IMG/VR virus record: IMGVR_UViG_3300033064_001374
Location: 1 to 45,023 of that record
DNA from: a virus
Direction: 5' to 3' (one strand)
Length of the DNA stretch: 45,023 nt
Positions 15,079 through 22,162 of the stretch are shown here, piece after piece. A model generated the notes under the pieces. That model ran no database searches. It had not been told where the DNA came from and saw nothing but the letters and a program-made list of their open reading frames with translations. The position numbers and the translations under genes were made by a program. Position 1 is the first letter of the stretch; each line of letters opens with the position of its first letter.

Positions 15079-15385
15079 TCTCATCTCACAATGTGATACA
15101 ACTCTCATCATAGAGAATTGGCTACTGCTAATTCGCTAACTATGAGCATTGGGAGTACCACCAGGTCTACGACTATGGCTGGGTGCTGTTATCAGGTAGG
15201 TTGTGGCTTAGTCCAGCCAGCAGAGGTTATGTCTTGTTAGTTGAGATACCTTACTGCGAAGAGGACTACCTATCAGGTAGTTAGTGGAAGATACATAGGT
15301 GTTTACGACTTAAACGCAGTGACTATCGCAGTCCTGAGCCTATGTATCTCTCACTCTCTATCTGGAGAGTATGTAAGGAGTAACT

Positions 15386-15589
15386 ATGGATTGTATCTAT
15401 TGCGGACAGCCTGTAATCCCAGAGCGTTGGGAAGCAGGCTATAACTATTGTATGTCTGCTAACTGTGCTTATGAACTACAAGAGCGTAGAGATGCTTACA
15501 GGCTTATTCTTATGCCTAAGCAAGGCTTTACCTATGTTAAGTCTGATAGTCCTGACCTTCTATCTGGTAAGTCATCAGGTAGACAATAA
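15386..15589 (+). CDS. Small Cys-rich (zinc-binding) protein
   Basis: The 67-residue product begins MDCIYCGQPVIPERW and has a second Cys pair in YCMSANCAYELQ, giving a four-cysteine zinc ribbon in the first 30 residues, followed by a polar tail. AAGGAG lies seven bases before the ATG. It is preceded by a chain of hairpins and followed by another small zinc-ribbon gene. Small zinc proteins of this type in phages often bind host proteins or nucleic acid; the target is unknown. Confidence 0.72.
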   Translation: MDCIYCGQPVIPERWEAGYNYCMSANCAYELQERRDAYRLILMPKQGFTYVKSDSPDLLSGKSSGRQ

Positions 15590-15618
15590 TCCCCCCCGAT
15601 TTTACAGAAAGGATCGCT

Positions 15619-15768
15619 ATGTTCACACTATCTGTAAAGATAGGCATTACCCGCAAGCCCCGTAAGCAGAAAGAGATAACCAGTGTTGCTTGTCATCACT
15701 GTGGCAAGACATACACAATGCACATAAAGAACATCAGAACAAGCAATTACTGCACTAGTTGTAAGTAA
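15619..15768 (+). CDS. Very small zinc-ribbon protein
   Basis: A 49-codon frame from ATG 15619 to TAA 15768, preceded by AAAGGA. The product has a Lys/Arg-rich N-terminus, then CHHCGKTYTM and a C-terminal YCTSCK, the CxxC...CxxC layout of a rubredoxin-like zinc ribbon. The stop is three residues after the last Cys pair's Lys, so the domain is the whole C-terminal half. Likely a nucleic-acid or RNA-polymerase-binding peptide by analogy; function unproven. Confidence 0.68.
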   Translation: MFTLSVKIGITRKPRKQKEITSVACHHCGKTYTMHIKNIRTSNYCTSCK

Positions 15769-16098
15769 TACACCAATCCTTCCCCGCGAAGTTTGAGATG
15801 GATAGAGGGCACACTGAATAGGCTGTTGATTGCATCGAGAACGAGGAATCTATGTGAGTGTAACTATTATCATAGAGGGGGCGTGAAGAAGCGAAGCAGT
15901 ACGGACTTAGGTGCCTGAGGTACCCTGTGGGAGATAGTTACCTACCTAAGTAATTACAGGACATGAACAATGATAATCATGGTAATTGAGTCTGTTATGC
16001 AAGAGGGGCTGTGGTTGTGAGTCTCACGCAATTCCTTCAGTAATTCAGTGTGTCCCCTAACTATCTCAATCGAGGTAGTTGATAGGAGAGGAGGACAG
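15769..16098 (+). other. Non-coding stretch of 330 bases with inverted repeats
   Basis: No gene is supported. ACTTAGGT (15907-15914) and ACCTAAGT (about 15945-15952) form an eight-base inverted repeat around a region with a further GGTGCC/GGTACC pairing option. The stretch is purine rich (GAGGGGGCGTGAAGAAGCGAAGC). It ends with GGAGAGGAGG, the ribosome site of the next gene. It may be a long leader or a separate RNA. Confidence 0.4.
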
Positions 16099-16767
16099 GT
16101 GTTCTTTGATCAAGAAGAACTACCTACTCTAGAACAGTCACACAACAGGTGGTATAGGCTCCATAAAATGAGTGCTGACAATCGATGGCTTGATTATCGG
16201 TATCACATTTTAAGTTATCCCGACAAAGTTACTTTTAGAGATAAATCTTGGGCTTTATACGGCATGTATTGTGGCAAGCGAGGCGACCCTGATTCTCTTT
16301 ATTGTATACGAGAAGTCAGCAAGCAAGAAGCTTTGTTCGATGAGGAGTTCAACCCACGGCGTAACAACTCTTGGCGTTGGCCAGAGTATGTCGTGAATGA
16401 AGCAGGCGTTTACTATGAGGTAGCAAGCATACATGTCGCAAGGTTTATACCTTTAGACAATTCTGACGACCCTAGTTTTGCCTGTTGGATTAACAAGTTC
16501 GATACAACAATCAAACAACGAAAGGTACCAATGTCCAGAACATCAGGTTGGTCTGACGACCCACTGTCATACGAAGTAAACCAACACTCTATGAGTGTAG
16601 ATGTAAGCAAGGCAGGGCGTTCAATCAGACTTGAATTGTCTGAGTGCTCTGAACTAGCCTCATTCTTGGCAACCGCTAAGGATAAGATAAAAGAAGCAAA
16701 GATTGCTTCACTGAAAGAACAGCAAGATGCTTTACAAAAGGCTCTACGAGAAGTGGAGGCATTGTAA
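16099..16767 (+). CDS. Hypothetical protein with C-terminal coiled coil
   Basis: I choose GTG 16099 because a strong GGAGAGGAGG site sits five bases upstream; a GTG at 16048 extends the frame by 17 residues but has no ribosome site. The 222-residue product has many Trp/Tyr residues (RWYRLHKMSADNRWLDYRYH), suggesting a compact beta-rich domain, and a C-terminal helix of about 45 residues (AKDKIKEAKIASLKEQQDAL) forming a coiled coil. No family recognised. It is followed closely by a small membrane peptide gene. Confidence 0.65.
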   Translation: MFFDQEELPTLEQSHNRWYRLHKMSADNRWLDYRYHILSYPDKVTFRDKSWALYGMYCGKRGDPDSLYCIREVSKQEALFDEEFNPRRNNSWRWPEYVVNEAGVYYEVASIHVARFIPLDNSDDPSFACWINKFDTTIKQRKVPMSRTSGWSDDPLSYEVNQHSMSVDVSKAGRSIRLELSECSELASFLATAKDKIKEAKIASLKEQQDALQKALREVEAL

Positions 16768-16854
16768 ATGTATATTGAATTCGAACCACAGACCATTGTA
16801 ATCATCTGTATTTCATTGGTGTTCATCGTAGCCATCAAAGCGTGGCGTAAGTAA
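16768..16854 (+). CDS. 28-residue single-span membrane peptide
   Basis: The frame from ATG 16768, one base after the previous stop codon, encodes a peptide with one hydrophobic span (TIVIICISLVFIVAI) and a basic end KAWRK. GGAGG lies about ten bases upstream. The charge pattern places the C-terminus inside. Tiny membrane peptides like this recur in the window (39888, 44579). Function unknown. Confidence 0.5.
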   Translation: MYIEFEPQTIVIICISLVFIVAIKAWRK

Positions 16855-16876
16855 TTCCTCGAGAAGGGGATACACA

Positions 16877-17014
16877 GTGGCGACCAAGGTAATCCCACTA
16901 CGGATAACAGCCATGCCCTCTGCGCTCTCGGCGCAACGGTATGGTGTAGACGCTTTCTATTTAAATGTTACTACGCCTATGGGTGTGGAAAGTGCTGTGG
17001 TTGGTCAGACATGA
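16877..17014 (+). CDS. Possible 45-residue protein, GTG start
   Basis: GTG 16877 follows AAGGGGA by six bases and the frame stays open to TGA 17014. The product (MATKVIPLRITAMPSALSAQ at the start) has alternating hydrophobic residues and no Cys. A further 21-codon frame with a GAGG site (17028-17093) follows; I could not decide whether it is real. Otherwise the 260 bases before the WhiB gene hold nothing I recognise. Confidence 0.4.
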   Translation: MATKVIPLRITAMPSALSAQRYGVDAFYLNVTTPMGVESAVVGQT

Positions 17015-17116
17015 CCTGAGGTAAAACATGGCCCGAGCAACGGGGTATATCTGCGCCTCACCTGAGTATGTGAAAGCTAAACTGCTCACCTAATCCACAA
17101 AGAATGGAGGCAATAA

Positions 17117-17365
17117 ATGTTTTACATGAATGGAGAACAATTGTGTGCCCAGACAGACCAAGACATATTCTTTCCCGTTAGTAGAGGTGACCCAAATAAG
17201 AAACTAGCCTTTGCTATGTGCAATCGTTGCCCATTGCTTTCAGCGTGTAATGCATACGCTGAGAAAACACCAGGGCTGTATGGCATCTGGGGTGGCAAAG
17301 AATACTATGGCACAGGCTTTGTATCTGCTATGTCACATCAAGCAGGAAGGAAACTAAGTGCATGA
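17117..17365 (+). CDS. whiB-like: WhiB-family iron-sulfur transcriptional regulator
   Basis: The 82-residue product has the WhiB layout: Cys10, then FFP, then Cys35-x2-Cys38-x5-Cys44 that ligate a [4Fe-4S] cluster, followed by the G[I/V]WGG turn (GLYGIWGGKEYYG) that contacts the principal sigma factor. A short variable C-terminus follows; the usual basic AT-hook tail is weak (QAGRKLSA). WhiB proteins are confined to Actinobacteria and their phages and act by binding sigma region 4. Here it probably redirects host transcription or imposes exclusion. GGAGG precedes the ATG, and the stop overlaps the next start (ATGA). Confidence 0.93.
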   Translation: MFYMNGEQLCAQTDQDIFFPVSRGDPNKKLAFAMCNRCPLLSACNAYAEKTPGLYGIWGGKEYYGTGFVSAMSHQAGRKLSA

Positions 17366-17736
17366 CTATAACCATAGTTGAATGTGCTCGTTGTAAAGAC
17401 CCACAAGTATTCAAGCCTATGCAAATGGACTCTGATATACCTGTTGCTTTAGACATATCATTAGATGGTGGTTACGCAATGTTCGTAGACAACATCTATG
17501 CTGAGGGTGGTAAAAACCCCCTGCAATTTACATTGTGCCACAAGTGTGCCCACGAGTTCACAAAGTTCATGGGTATACCTGAGACCACAGTGTTTAACTG
17601 GCACTCAAATACAGAGGAGGAATACTGCAGTGGCTACACCAAAGAATGGTTTAACGAGCAGTACGATAAACAAATCGCTTACGTCAAAGAAAACTGGCAC
17701 AAGCAATTCCCCAACAACCCCTTCCCCAACGCTTGA
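17362..17736 (+). CDS. Hypothetical protein with two CxxC pairs
   Basis: The 124-residue product starts four bases inside the WhiB gene's end. Cys pairs at residues 8/11 (CARCKDPQ) and about 59/62 (CHKCAHEF) can form one zinc site bridging the domain. The C-terminal part has Trp/His/Glu-rich helices. Coupling to whiB suggests a joint regulatory role but no family is recognised. Confidence 0.65.
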   Translation: MTITIVECARCKDPQVFKPMQMDSDIPVALDISLDGGYAMFVDNIYAEGGKNPLQFTLCHKCAHEFTKFMGIPETTVFNWHSNTEEEYCSGYTKEWFNEQYDKQIAYVKENWHKQFPNNPFPNA

Positions 17737-17845
17737 AGAAATAAAGAAAGACCTGTTTATTGCCATTGAAGTTCTCAATGGTTATACAGAGAACGAAGCA
17801 TTGCTAAACTGGCATTGCGTACAAGGTACGTGCAAATGCTCGTAA
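17630..17845 (+). CDS. Small protein overlapping the previous gene by 107 bases
   Basis: GTG 17630 stands nine bases after AGAGGAGG, an excellent ribosome site inside the preceding gene. The 71-residue product has a Ser/Thr/Lys-rich N-terminal third (shaped by the overlapping frame) and a conserved-looking C-terminal part, LEEIKKDLFIAIEVLNGYTE then WHCVQGTCKC. Its second half lies beyond the other gene's stop, which argues that it is real. The repeat CCAACACAAACA begins right after its stop codon. Confidence 0.55.
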   Translation: MATPKNGLTSSTINKSLTSKKTGTSNSPTTPSPTLEEIKKDLFIAIEVLNGYTENEALLNWHCVQGTCKCS

Positions 17846-17857
17846 CCAACACAAACA
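17846..17857 (+). repeat. Copy of the oriented repeat YCAACACAAACA
   Basis: CCAACACAAACA begins immediately after the TAA at 17845, and 24 bases before the next start codon. Full copies lie at 18640, 20126, 21165, 23832 and 25062 on the plus strand and 10982 and 26330 on the minus strand, with an 11 of 12 match at 6596. Confidence 0.65.
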
Positions 17858-17881
17858 ATCAACCCCCGAAAGGAGCCTTCA

Positions 17882-18157
17882 ATGGCAGGGAGCAAAAGAG
17901 GCGGGTCACAAGCACCCGTTAAAGCAAGTGGAGACAATCGTCCCAATGGCAAAGCACGCAAGAAAAACCCAGGACCAGATGGTGTAGAGCGTAAATTCGT
18001 ATCTCGCCCTGGTCGTATCAACGGTCGCAGCGCAGCAGGTCACGCTTTGCGTGAAGCGTGGAAAGCAGCAGGTGGTCGTACAGACCATCCAAATATTCCA
18101 CACTGGAAAACAGGCAAAGTAAGAAAGGAAGCAGTTAATGTTTCCAATGACGCCTAG
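17882..18157 (+). CDS. Small basic protein
   Basis: The 91-residue product is rich in Lys, Arg, Gly and Pro with a short folded-looking centre (SAAGHALREAWKAAGGRTDH). AAAGGAG precedes the ATG. High positive charge suggests nucleic-acid binding. The last 20 bases overlap the next gene. No family recognised. Confidence 0.6.
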   Translation: MAGSKRGGSQAPVKASGDNRPNGKARKKNPGPDGVERKFVSRPGRINGRSAAGHALREAWKAAGGRTDHPNIPHWKTGKVRKEAVNVSNDA

Positions 18158-18335
18158 CCAATCGTGGCTATTCCTATTCCTATTGTTTTATTCAATAGGC
18201 ATAACAACTTATGCATATGTATGGCGTAATAAATACTACGACCTACAGTCTTATCGTATCTATGAGCGTAAACAACAAGCATATAAGCGCACACAGATGG
18301 ACGAGTTATATTCAGAGTCATTTCTAAAAGACTAA
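18138..18335 (+). CDS. Small single-span membrane protein
   Basis: The 65-residue product has one hydrophobic span near its N-terminus (SWLFLFLLFYSIGITTYAYV) followed by a basic, Tyr/Gln-rich cytoplasmic tail. AAAGGA sits eight bases before ATG 18138; ATG 18147 is an alternative. It overlaps the previous gene by 20 bases. It may tether a phage function to the membrane. Confidence 0.6.
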   Translation: MFPMTPSQSWLFLFLLFYSIGITTYAYVWRNKYYDLQSYRIYERKQQAYKRTQMDELYSESFLKD

Positions 18336-18680
18336 TCTTGCACGGGAGCGGGATGAACTGCGTTCAGAAAACTCCCCTCGTGAGTCCGCACCATCATGCG
18401 GAATACAAATGAGATGGAGCTTGTATAGATGTCAAAGTCTATGCAAGCACGTTGGGCAGAGACATAATGATTAGCCAAGAGTGGTCTAGCGGGTATCTCA
18501 TGGAGAAATTACTCCCGCCTATGTGCAACTAATCAAAACACAAGAGACTAAATGCAATGCTGTTAGAAAGCCAGCCTCGGGGTAACTCCCACGTTGTGCC
18601 TAGGCGAGAGCAGGATACCGTTGAAAGTGGAATCTCTGTCCAACACAAACAACCCCCCAACACACAGAAGGGATAACAAC
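18336..18680 (+). ncRNA. Hairpin-rich non-coding stretch of 345 bases
   Basis: No gene is supported upstream of the ATG at 18681 (the frame is open from 18594 but lacks a ribosome site there). Hairpins include CCGCA/TGCGG near 18400-18416, an 11-bp stem GCTTGTATAGA/TCTATGCAAGC at 18419-18448, and GCGGG/CCCGC near 18490-18516. The repeat CCAACACAAACA lies at 18640, ahead of a C-rich run and the ribosome site. Like 14881-15385 it looks like a structured RNA of unknown family. Confidence 0.4.
18640..18651 (+). repeat. Copy of the oriented repeat YCAACACAAACA
   Basis: CCAACACAAACA followed by a C-rich run (ACCCCCC), 30 bases before the ATG at 18681. Same orientation as transcription, as in the other copies. 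Confidence 0.6.
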
Positions 18681-18962
18681 ATGTGGCTATCAAAGCGCAA
18701 GTTGATAAAGCGTATTGAGCGCATGATGATCGAACAAGAAATCGAACTTCATGGTCTTGATTCGCAGCACAGCAGGGCATACCATACCGGCATGATAGAT
18801 GGCTTAGGTATGGCACTCTTTGCTGTTTCACCACCAGCAGCAAGGCGTAATCCAATCAGTATCGTATGGTTTGATGAAGATTACGACAAACCACGCCAAG
18901 CAGAACAAGACAGAGAAACTATGTTTGATGCAACTATGTTTGAAAGCGTAGAAGCAAGATGA
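18681..18962 (+). CDS. Hypothetical protein
   Basis: ATG 18681 is preferred since AAGGGA lies seven bases upstream. The 93-residue product starts MWLSKRKLIKRIERMMIEQE, a basic amphipathic helix, then a His-rich linker, a hydrophobic DGLGMALFAV stretch and an acidic tail. The stop overlaps the next start by four bases. No family recognised. Confidence 0.6.
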   Translation: MWLSKRKLIKRIERMMIEQEIELHGLDSQHSRAYHTGMIDGLGMALFAVSPPAARRNPISIVWFDEDYDKPRQAEQDRETMFDATMFESVEAR

Positions 18963-19675
18963 CTAGAGGTGCGTGGCACGTAAAAGACTACGACACAGCC
19001 AAAGCATATTTATCGGGAGGTCACAAAAAATGGGACCGACCAATGTATGTGCGAGGACTGCGTGTTCAAAGTAGAGGCAATCTTATTGCTCTTGTAGATA
19101 AATGGTATCACTTTGAACCTATCTTGTTTCATCCTGATGGCACATTAACAATACAAGCACCTCAATCAGTACCAACTAATTGGGGAGGCAATTGGAATCC
19201 TTTATACTCACAAAGTGTTCGTCGTAACATTAGAGAGTTTAGTGGTTTGATAAATGTGTTCTCAAGAGCAAACACAATCTACATAACTACACAAGATGCT
19301 TTGAGGACACCCTCAAAGATTCAAAAGTGTAGGAGATGTCACGGATTAGGTCTAGTAGACAAATGGTGTTCACCACCATACTGTAACAATGACTTTCCGT
19401 GTAATGACCACCCCGAATGGCAACCCAACGCTAGTTCCAGTTCTTACAGATGGCACTACGGTAAGTGTCCACACGGTAACTCAGATAGTCACAGCGTTCC
19501 AAAATCACAAGAGTGCTATTACTGCACAGGTGTAGGGCTTCGTGAGTATGGAAACAAACTCATCTCTATTGCTTGGGATGGTTCCCCAATCAGGCTTAAA
19601 GATGGCAACTTAGTAAAACAACCTCCAACCGAACTAGAGAAAAGGATCGCAGCGTATGTCCAACTTGACAGTTGA
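18959..19675 (+). CDS. Protein with DnaJ-type CxxCxGxG zinc motifs
   Basis: The 238-residue product has an N-terminal part that looks like a small beta-rich domain (about 1-115, many Trp and aromatic residues) and then Cys motifs: CRRCHGLG near residue 123, WCSPPYC, CNDH, CPHG and CYYCTGVG near 195. The two CxxCxGxG units are typical of DnaJ-like zinc-binding hairpins, though the J domain is absent. They may bind unfolded protein or simply stabilise the fold. Expressed in line with the neighbouring small genes. Confidence 0.6.
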   Translation: MTRGAWHVKDYDTAKAYLSGGHKKWDRPMYVRGLRVQSRGNLIALVDKWYHFEPILFHPDGTLTIQAPQSVPTNWGGNWNPLYSQSVRRNIREFSGLINVFSRANTIYITTQDALRTPSKIQKCRRCHGLGLVDKWCSPPYCNNDFPCNDHPEWQPNASSSSYRWHYGKCPHGNSDSHSVPKSQECYYCTGVGLREYGNKLISIAWDGSPIRLKDGNLVKQPPTELEKRIAAYVQLDS

Positions 19676-20120
19676 TTACACTGGTGAAGCAGTACCAATG
19701 CAAGGTTTGGTGACCACGCCTAAAGAGGCTGCTCATCGAATTATGCTTGGTTATGTGCCAGCAAATCTAAAAGACCTAAGTACTAACACTCACTTCAGAG
19801 ATACAGTGCTTGGTTACATATTGAGAGACACAACAGAGCATGACGTAGTGTTAGAAGTATTATGCTGTGCCTTACGTCATGCAGCAGAAGAAACAGATAT
19901 CCGTATGTATAGTGAGTATGTAGCAGCAGTTGCTTACTCATGGGAACATCCAACTCTTGCGCTAAAAGCAATCTCTCGCAACAAGCCTACAAACGCAACC
20001 ACCTTCATCTGGTCAGTAGCTCAGGCGATGTACAAGAAAATGCCTGGGCCTTTCTACCAAACTCTAATTGTTTCTCAATTAGAACAGAGCGAACAGCAAT
20101 GGGCTAACACCACGCCATAA
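19656..20120 (+). CDS. Protein resembling the C-terminal half of DUF4192
   Basis: The 154-residue helical protein contains FRDTVLGYILRD, then a helix-rich stretch with CCALRHAAEE, YVAAVAYSWEH, ALKAISRNKPTNAT and a last helix. The order (V/F)RD-x-(V/L)LG, hydrophobic helices, AAxAY/W, AxxAL...P resembles actinobacterial DUF4192 proteins. A second protein of this type is encoded at 24570-25085. It overlaps the previous gene by 20 bases. Function of DUF4192 is unknown. Confidence 0.5.
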   Translation: MSNLTVDYTGEAVPMQGLVTTPKEAAHRIMLGYVPANLKDLSTNTHFRDTVLGYILRDTTEHDVVLEVLCCALRHAAEETDIRMYSEYVAAVAYSWEHPTLALKAISRNKPTNATTFIWSVAQAMYKKMPGPFYQTLIVSQLEQSEQQWANTTP

Positions 20121-20125
20121 CCGTT

Positions 20126-20137
20126 CCAACACAAACA
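20126..20137 (+). repeat. Copy of the oriented repeat YCAACACAAACA
   Basis: CCAACACAAACA starts five bases after the stop codon of the DUF4192-like gene, in the direction of transcription. Confidence 0.6.
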
Positions 20138-20339
20138 TTCACACGACAAGAAGCACTCGGCAAAATACTAAACTCGAACCAAGCCGGAACGCAATAACAA
20201 TGGGCCGTCAGAAGGGTGTTGAACGCGACATTCAGTCCAAGTAACTCCTTCAACGAGCGAATAAATTCATTTGAGCAGGCCCGTAGTAGCTAAGATTTCA
20301 GTCCCTTTTGTCCTTCGTGCGTAACTCTTGTGAATACCT

Positions 20340-20366
20340 CGGGGCGGGCCTTATAGGCCTGCCTCG
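20340..20366 (+). terminator. Terminator-like hairpin ahead of the MoxR region
   Basis: CGGGGCGGGCC pairs with GGCCTGCCTCG (11 bp, two wobbles) around a TTATA loop. No T tract follows, and a second CCTCGGGG copy flanks it. It may end upstream transcripts or act as an RNA-stability element for the following operon. Confidence 0.5.
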
Positions 20367-20396
20367 GGGAACTTAACCTACTAGAAGGGAACCACA

Positions 20397-20642
20397 ATGT
20401 CTATGTTTTTTCCAGACCACGACCACAATGACGACACGCCAGATTTTGAAAACCTGTCGCCTGTTGAAAAGCAAGAGTTCTATGACTATATTACGAAGCA
20501 AATGAATTTGATTATACAAAAAGCAGAAACACAGGGAGTGCTGTTTGATTTAATTACAAAATGGCCCCACGATAAGCAGGTAGCGTACGAGATGGCTACC
20601 GTAATTGAGAACCGCGTCCTAGAAGACGACGACGAACGCTAA
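20397..20642 (+). CDS. Small acidic protein upstream of the MoxR gene
   Basis: The 81-residue product has acidic ends (DHDHNDDTPDF at the start, EDDDER at the end) around a helical core (EKQEFYDYITKQMNLIIQKA). AGAAGGGA precedes the ATG. It lies 75 bases before the MoxR-like gene and could be an accessory of that operon. Family unknown. Confidence 0.6.
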   Translation: MSMFFPDHDHNDDTPDFENLSPVEKQEFYDYITKQMNLIIQKAETQGVLFDLITKWPHDKQVAYEMATVIENRVLEDDDER

Positions 20643-20717
20643 GTTTCCTTAACAAATTGTTAGGGAATGTCATAGCAATATGACAAACGATTCCATTACC
20701 AAAGAAGGGGTAAAGAT

Positions 20718-22160
20718 ATGGATATCGCTGTATTCACAGAGTCGTACGAACCAACCATGGGGGCTAAGCGCCGTCAGGTTCTTATCACTCCACATGATGG
20801 AAATGTACGAATCTACTCACGTGATACTGACGGGACTAAGGGTCCTCACAATAAGTGGGAGGAAACTGACCTCGACACTATCACTGGACAGATAGGTACT
20901 GATGAAAAGCTAACACGTGAACCTGTTGCTGTATATGTTACATCAGCAGACGAACGTGCTATGACGGACAAAGGTTATTCCCCGGTCCTCGGCACTAAGG
21001 CGTGTCAAGCACATACTAAAGCAGGACTCAACACGGATACTACGCCATTTGTAGATCGCTTATGCGAAATCTACGAAGCCGTAAGTAACCATGATGATTC
21101 TCTTGAGAACCATGTGATTGACAATCGTCGTATGCCAGGCTTACCTGTTCCGCTAGCGTCAGCACCAACACAAACAACGCCAGCACCTACCGCAACACCA
21201 TTTGTAGAGCCTGTTGTTCAAGCAACAAGTACATCAAACGGCGCAGTAATAACCGCAGCGCTTGCTTCAGTGCCCCGCATTGAACTAGCAAAACGTTATG
21301 TGCATCGTGAAATCTGGTCCCGCCAGGACTTTGAAATCTTTGATTACTCTCGTGCTAAAAGCATCAACGTTCTTATCTACGGCCCTACAGGCCCAGGTAA
21401 AACTACATCTGTTGAAGCGTGGGCTGCTGAACGCAATTTACGTATGGCAACAGTATCTGGTAACGCTTCAATGGAGCCAAGCCAAATGACTGGTAAATAT
21501 GTATCTGATGGCAATGGTTCATTCGCATGGATCGATGGCCCAGTTACTGACGTTGTGCGTAATGGTGGTGTCTTATTACTTGACGAGGTTAACTTCATCA
21601 GTCCTAAGATCTACACTGTTCTATATTCATTGCTAGATGGTCGTCGTTCTATCACACTGTTGGATCACCACGGTGAAACTGTTGAGGCTCATCCAGACCT
21701 CACTATCTTCGCTACTATGAATCCAGATTACATTGGTACAACGCCGCTCAACTTTGCATTCCGCAATCGTTTTGATATCCAGATTCCATGGGATTACGAC
21801 GATAAGGTCGAGTCTAAACTAGTCTCGTCCAAGGCTTTGCTTGTAGTTGCTAAACAACTACGCGTTGAGGCTAACAAAGGTCAATACGAGACACCAATCT
21901 CAACCAATATGCTTCAAGAGTTCGTCAACTTTGTTGACCCTCTAGGCTATGAGTTCGCAGTGGAAAACTTCATTGCTCACTTTAGTTCTGACGAAGCAGC
22001 AAGCGTTCGATTGGTATTTCAAACACATGAACACAATATCAAGACAGACTTTGGTATTGAAATCCCAGTAACTCTTGAGAAAGAGTCTGAAGGAAAATCT
22101 CCTGAAGAACAACTCAAGGAGTGGGCAGGTCAATACGGAGCAATTAACGGATTGGTATAA
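20718..22160 (+). CDS. MoxR-type AAA+ ATPase (CbbQ/CobS-like)
   Basis: The 480-residue product has an N-terminal domain (about 1-140), a Pro/Thr-rich linker (145-175) and an AAA+ domain. Key sites: Walker A GPTGPGKT at 222-229, Walker B LLLDE at 286-290, sensor 1 ATMNP at 332-336 and an arginine-finger region AFRNRF at 347-352. A stretch between Walker A and B (about 245-275) fits the MoxR insertion. MoxR ATPases form hexamers and work with a VWA-domain protein to remodel or activate a target. Here the VWA partner starts three bases after the stop. AAGGGG precedes the ATG. Cyanophages carry a CobS-like relative, but this protein has its own N-terminal domain of unknown type. Confidence 0.9.
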   Translation: MDIAVFTESYEPTMGAKRRQVLITPHDGNVRIYSRDTDGTKGPHNKWEETDLDTITGQIGTDEKLTREPVAVYVTSADERAMTDKGYSPVLGTKACQAHTKAGLNTDTTPFVDRLCEIYEAVSNHDDSLENHVIDNRRMPGLPVPLASAPTQTTPAPTATPFVEPVVQATSTSNGAVITAALASVPRIELAKRYVHREIWSRQDFEIFDYSRAKSINVLIYGPTGPGKTTSVEAWAAERNLRMATVSGNASMEPSQMTGKYVSDGNGSFAWIDGPVTDVVRNGGVLLLDEVNFISPKIYTVLYSLLDGRRSITLLDHHGETVEAHPDLTIFATMNPDYIGTTPLNFAFRNRFDIQIPWDYDDKVESKLVSSKALLVVAKQLRVEANKGQYETPISTNMLQEFVNFVDPLGYEFAVENFIAHFSSDEAASVRLVFQTHEHNIKTDFGIEIPVTLEKESEGKSPEEQLKEWAGQYGAINGLV

Positions 22161-22162
22161 CT

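Larger units (their letters stand above)
14881..15385 (+). ncRNA. Hairpin-rich non-coding stretch of 505 bases
   Basis: I find no convincing gene here. Instead there is a chain of stable hairpins: 14888-14914; a long stem at 14914-14954 (ATCTATGTCCACAG with CTGTGGGCGTAGAT plus four further pairs); the terminator at 15041-15078; ACTACCT/AGGTAGT at 15265-15281; AGATACATAGG with CCTATGTATCT (15289-15349) enclosing about 40 bases; and ACTCTC/GAGAGT just before the next ribosome site. Such density suggests a functional RNA or processed leader. Two separate RNAs divided by the terminator are possible. It does not look like a tRNA. Family unknown. Confidence 0.45.
20121..20396 (+). other. Non-coding stretch with repeat, inverted repeats and a terminator-like hairpin
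   Basis: No convincing gene is present; short frames here lack start signals. The YCAACACAAACA repeat lies at 20126. GTTGAA and TTCAAC (about 20219 and 20252) and GGGCC with GGCCC (about 20202 and 20278) can pair to form an extended structure. A hairpin at 20340-20366 precedes the ribosome site of the next gene. Confidence 0.4.

Noticed and set aside
14881-16098. A GOLLD-type giant RNA (known from lake actinobacterial phages) as explanation for the early non-coding region
   Set aside because: Two clear zinc-ribbon genes with ribosome sites interrupt it, the uninterrupted stretch is only about 505 bases, and I cannot match the known structural core.
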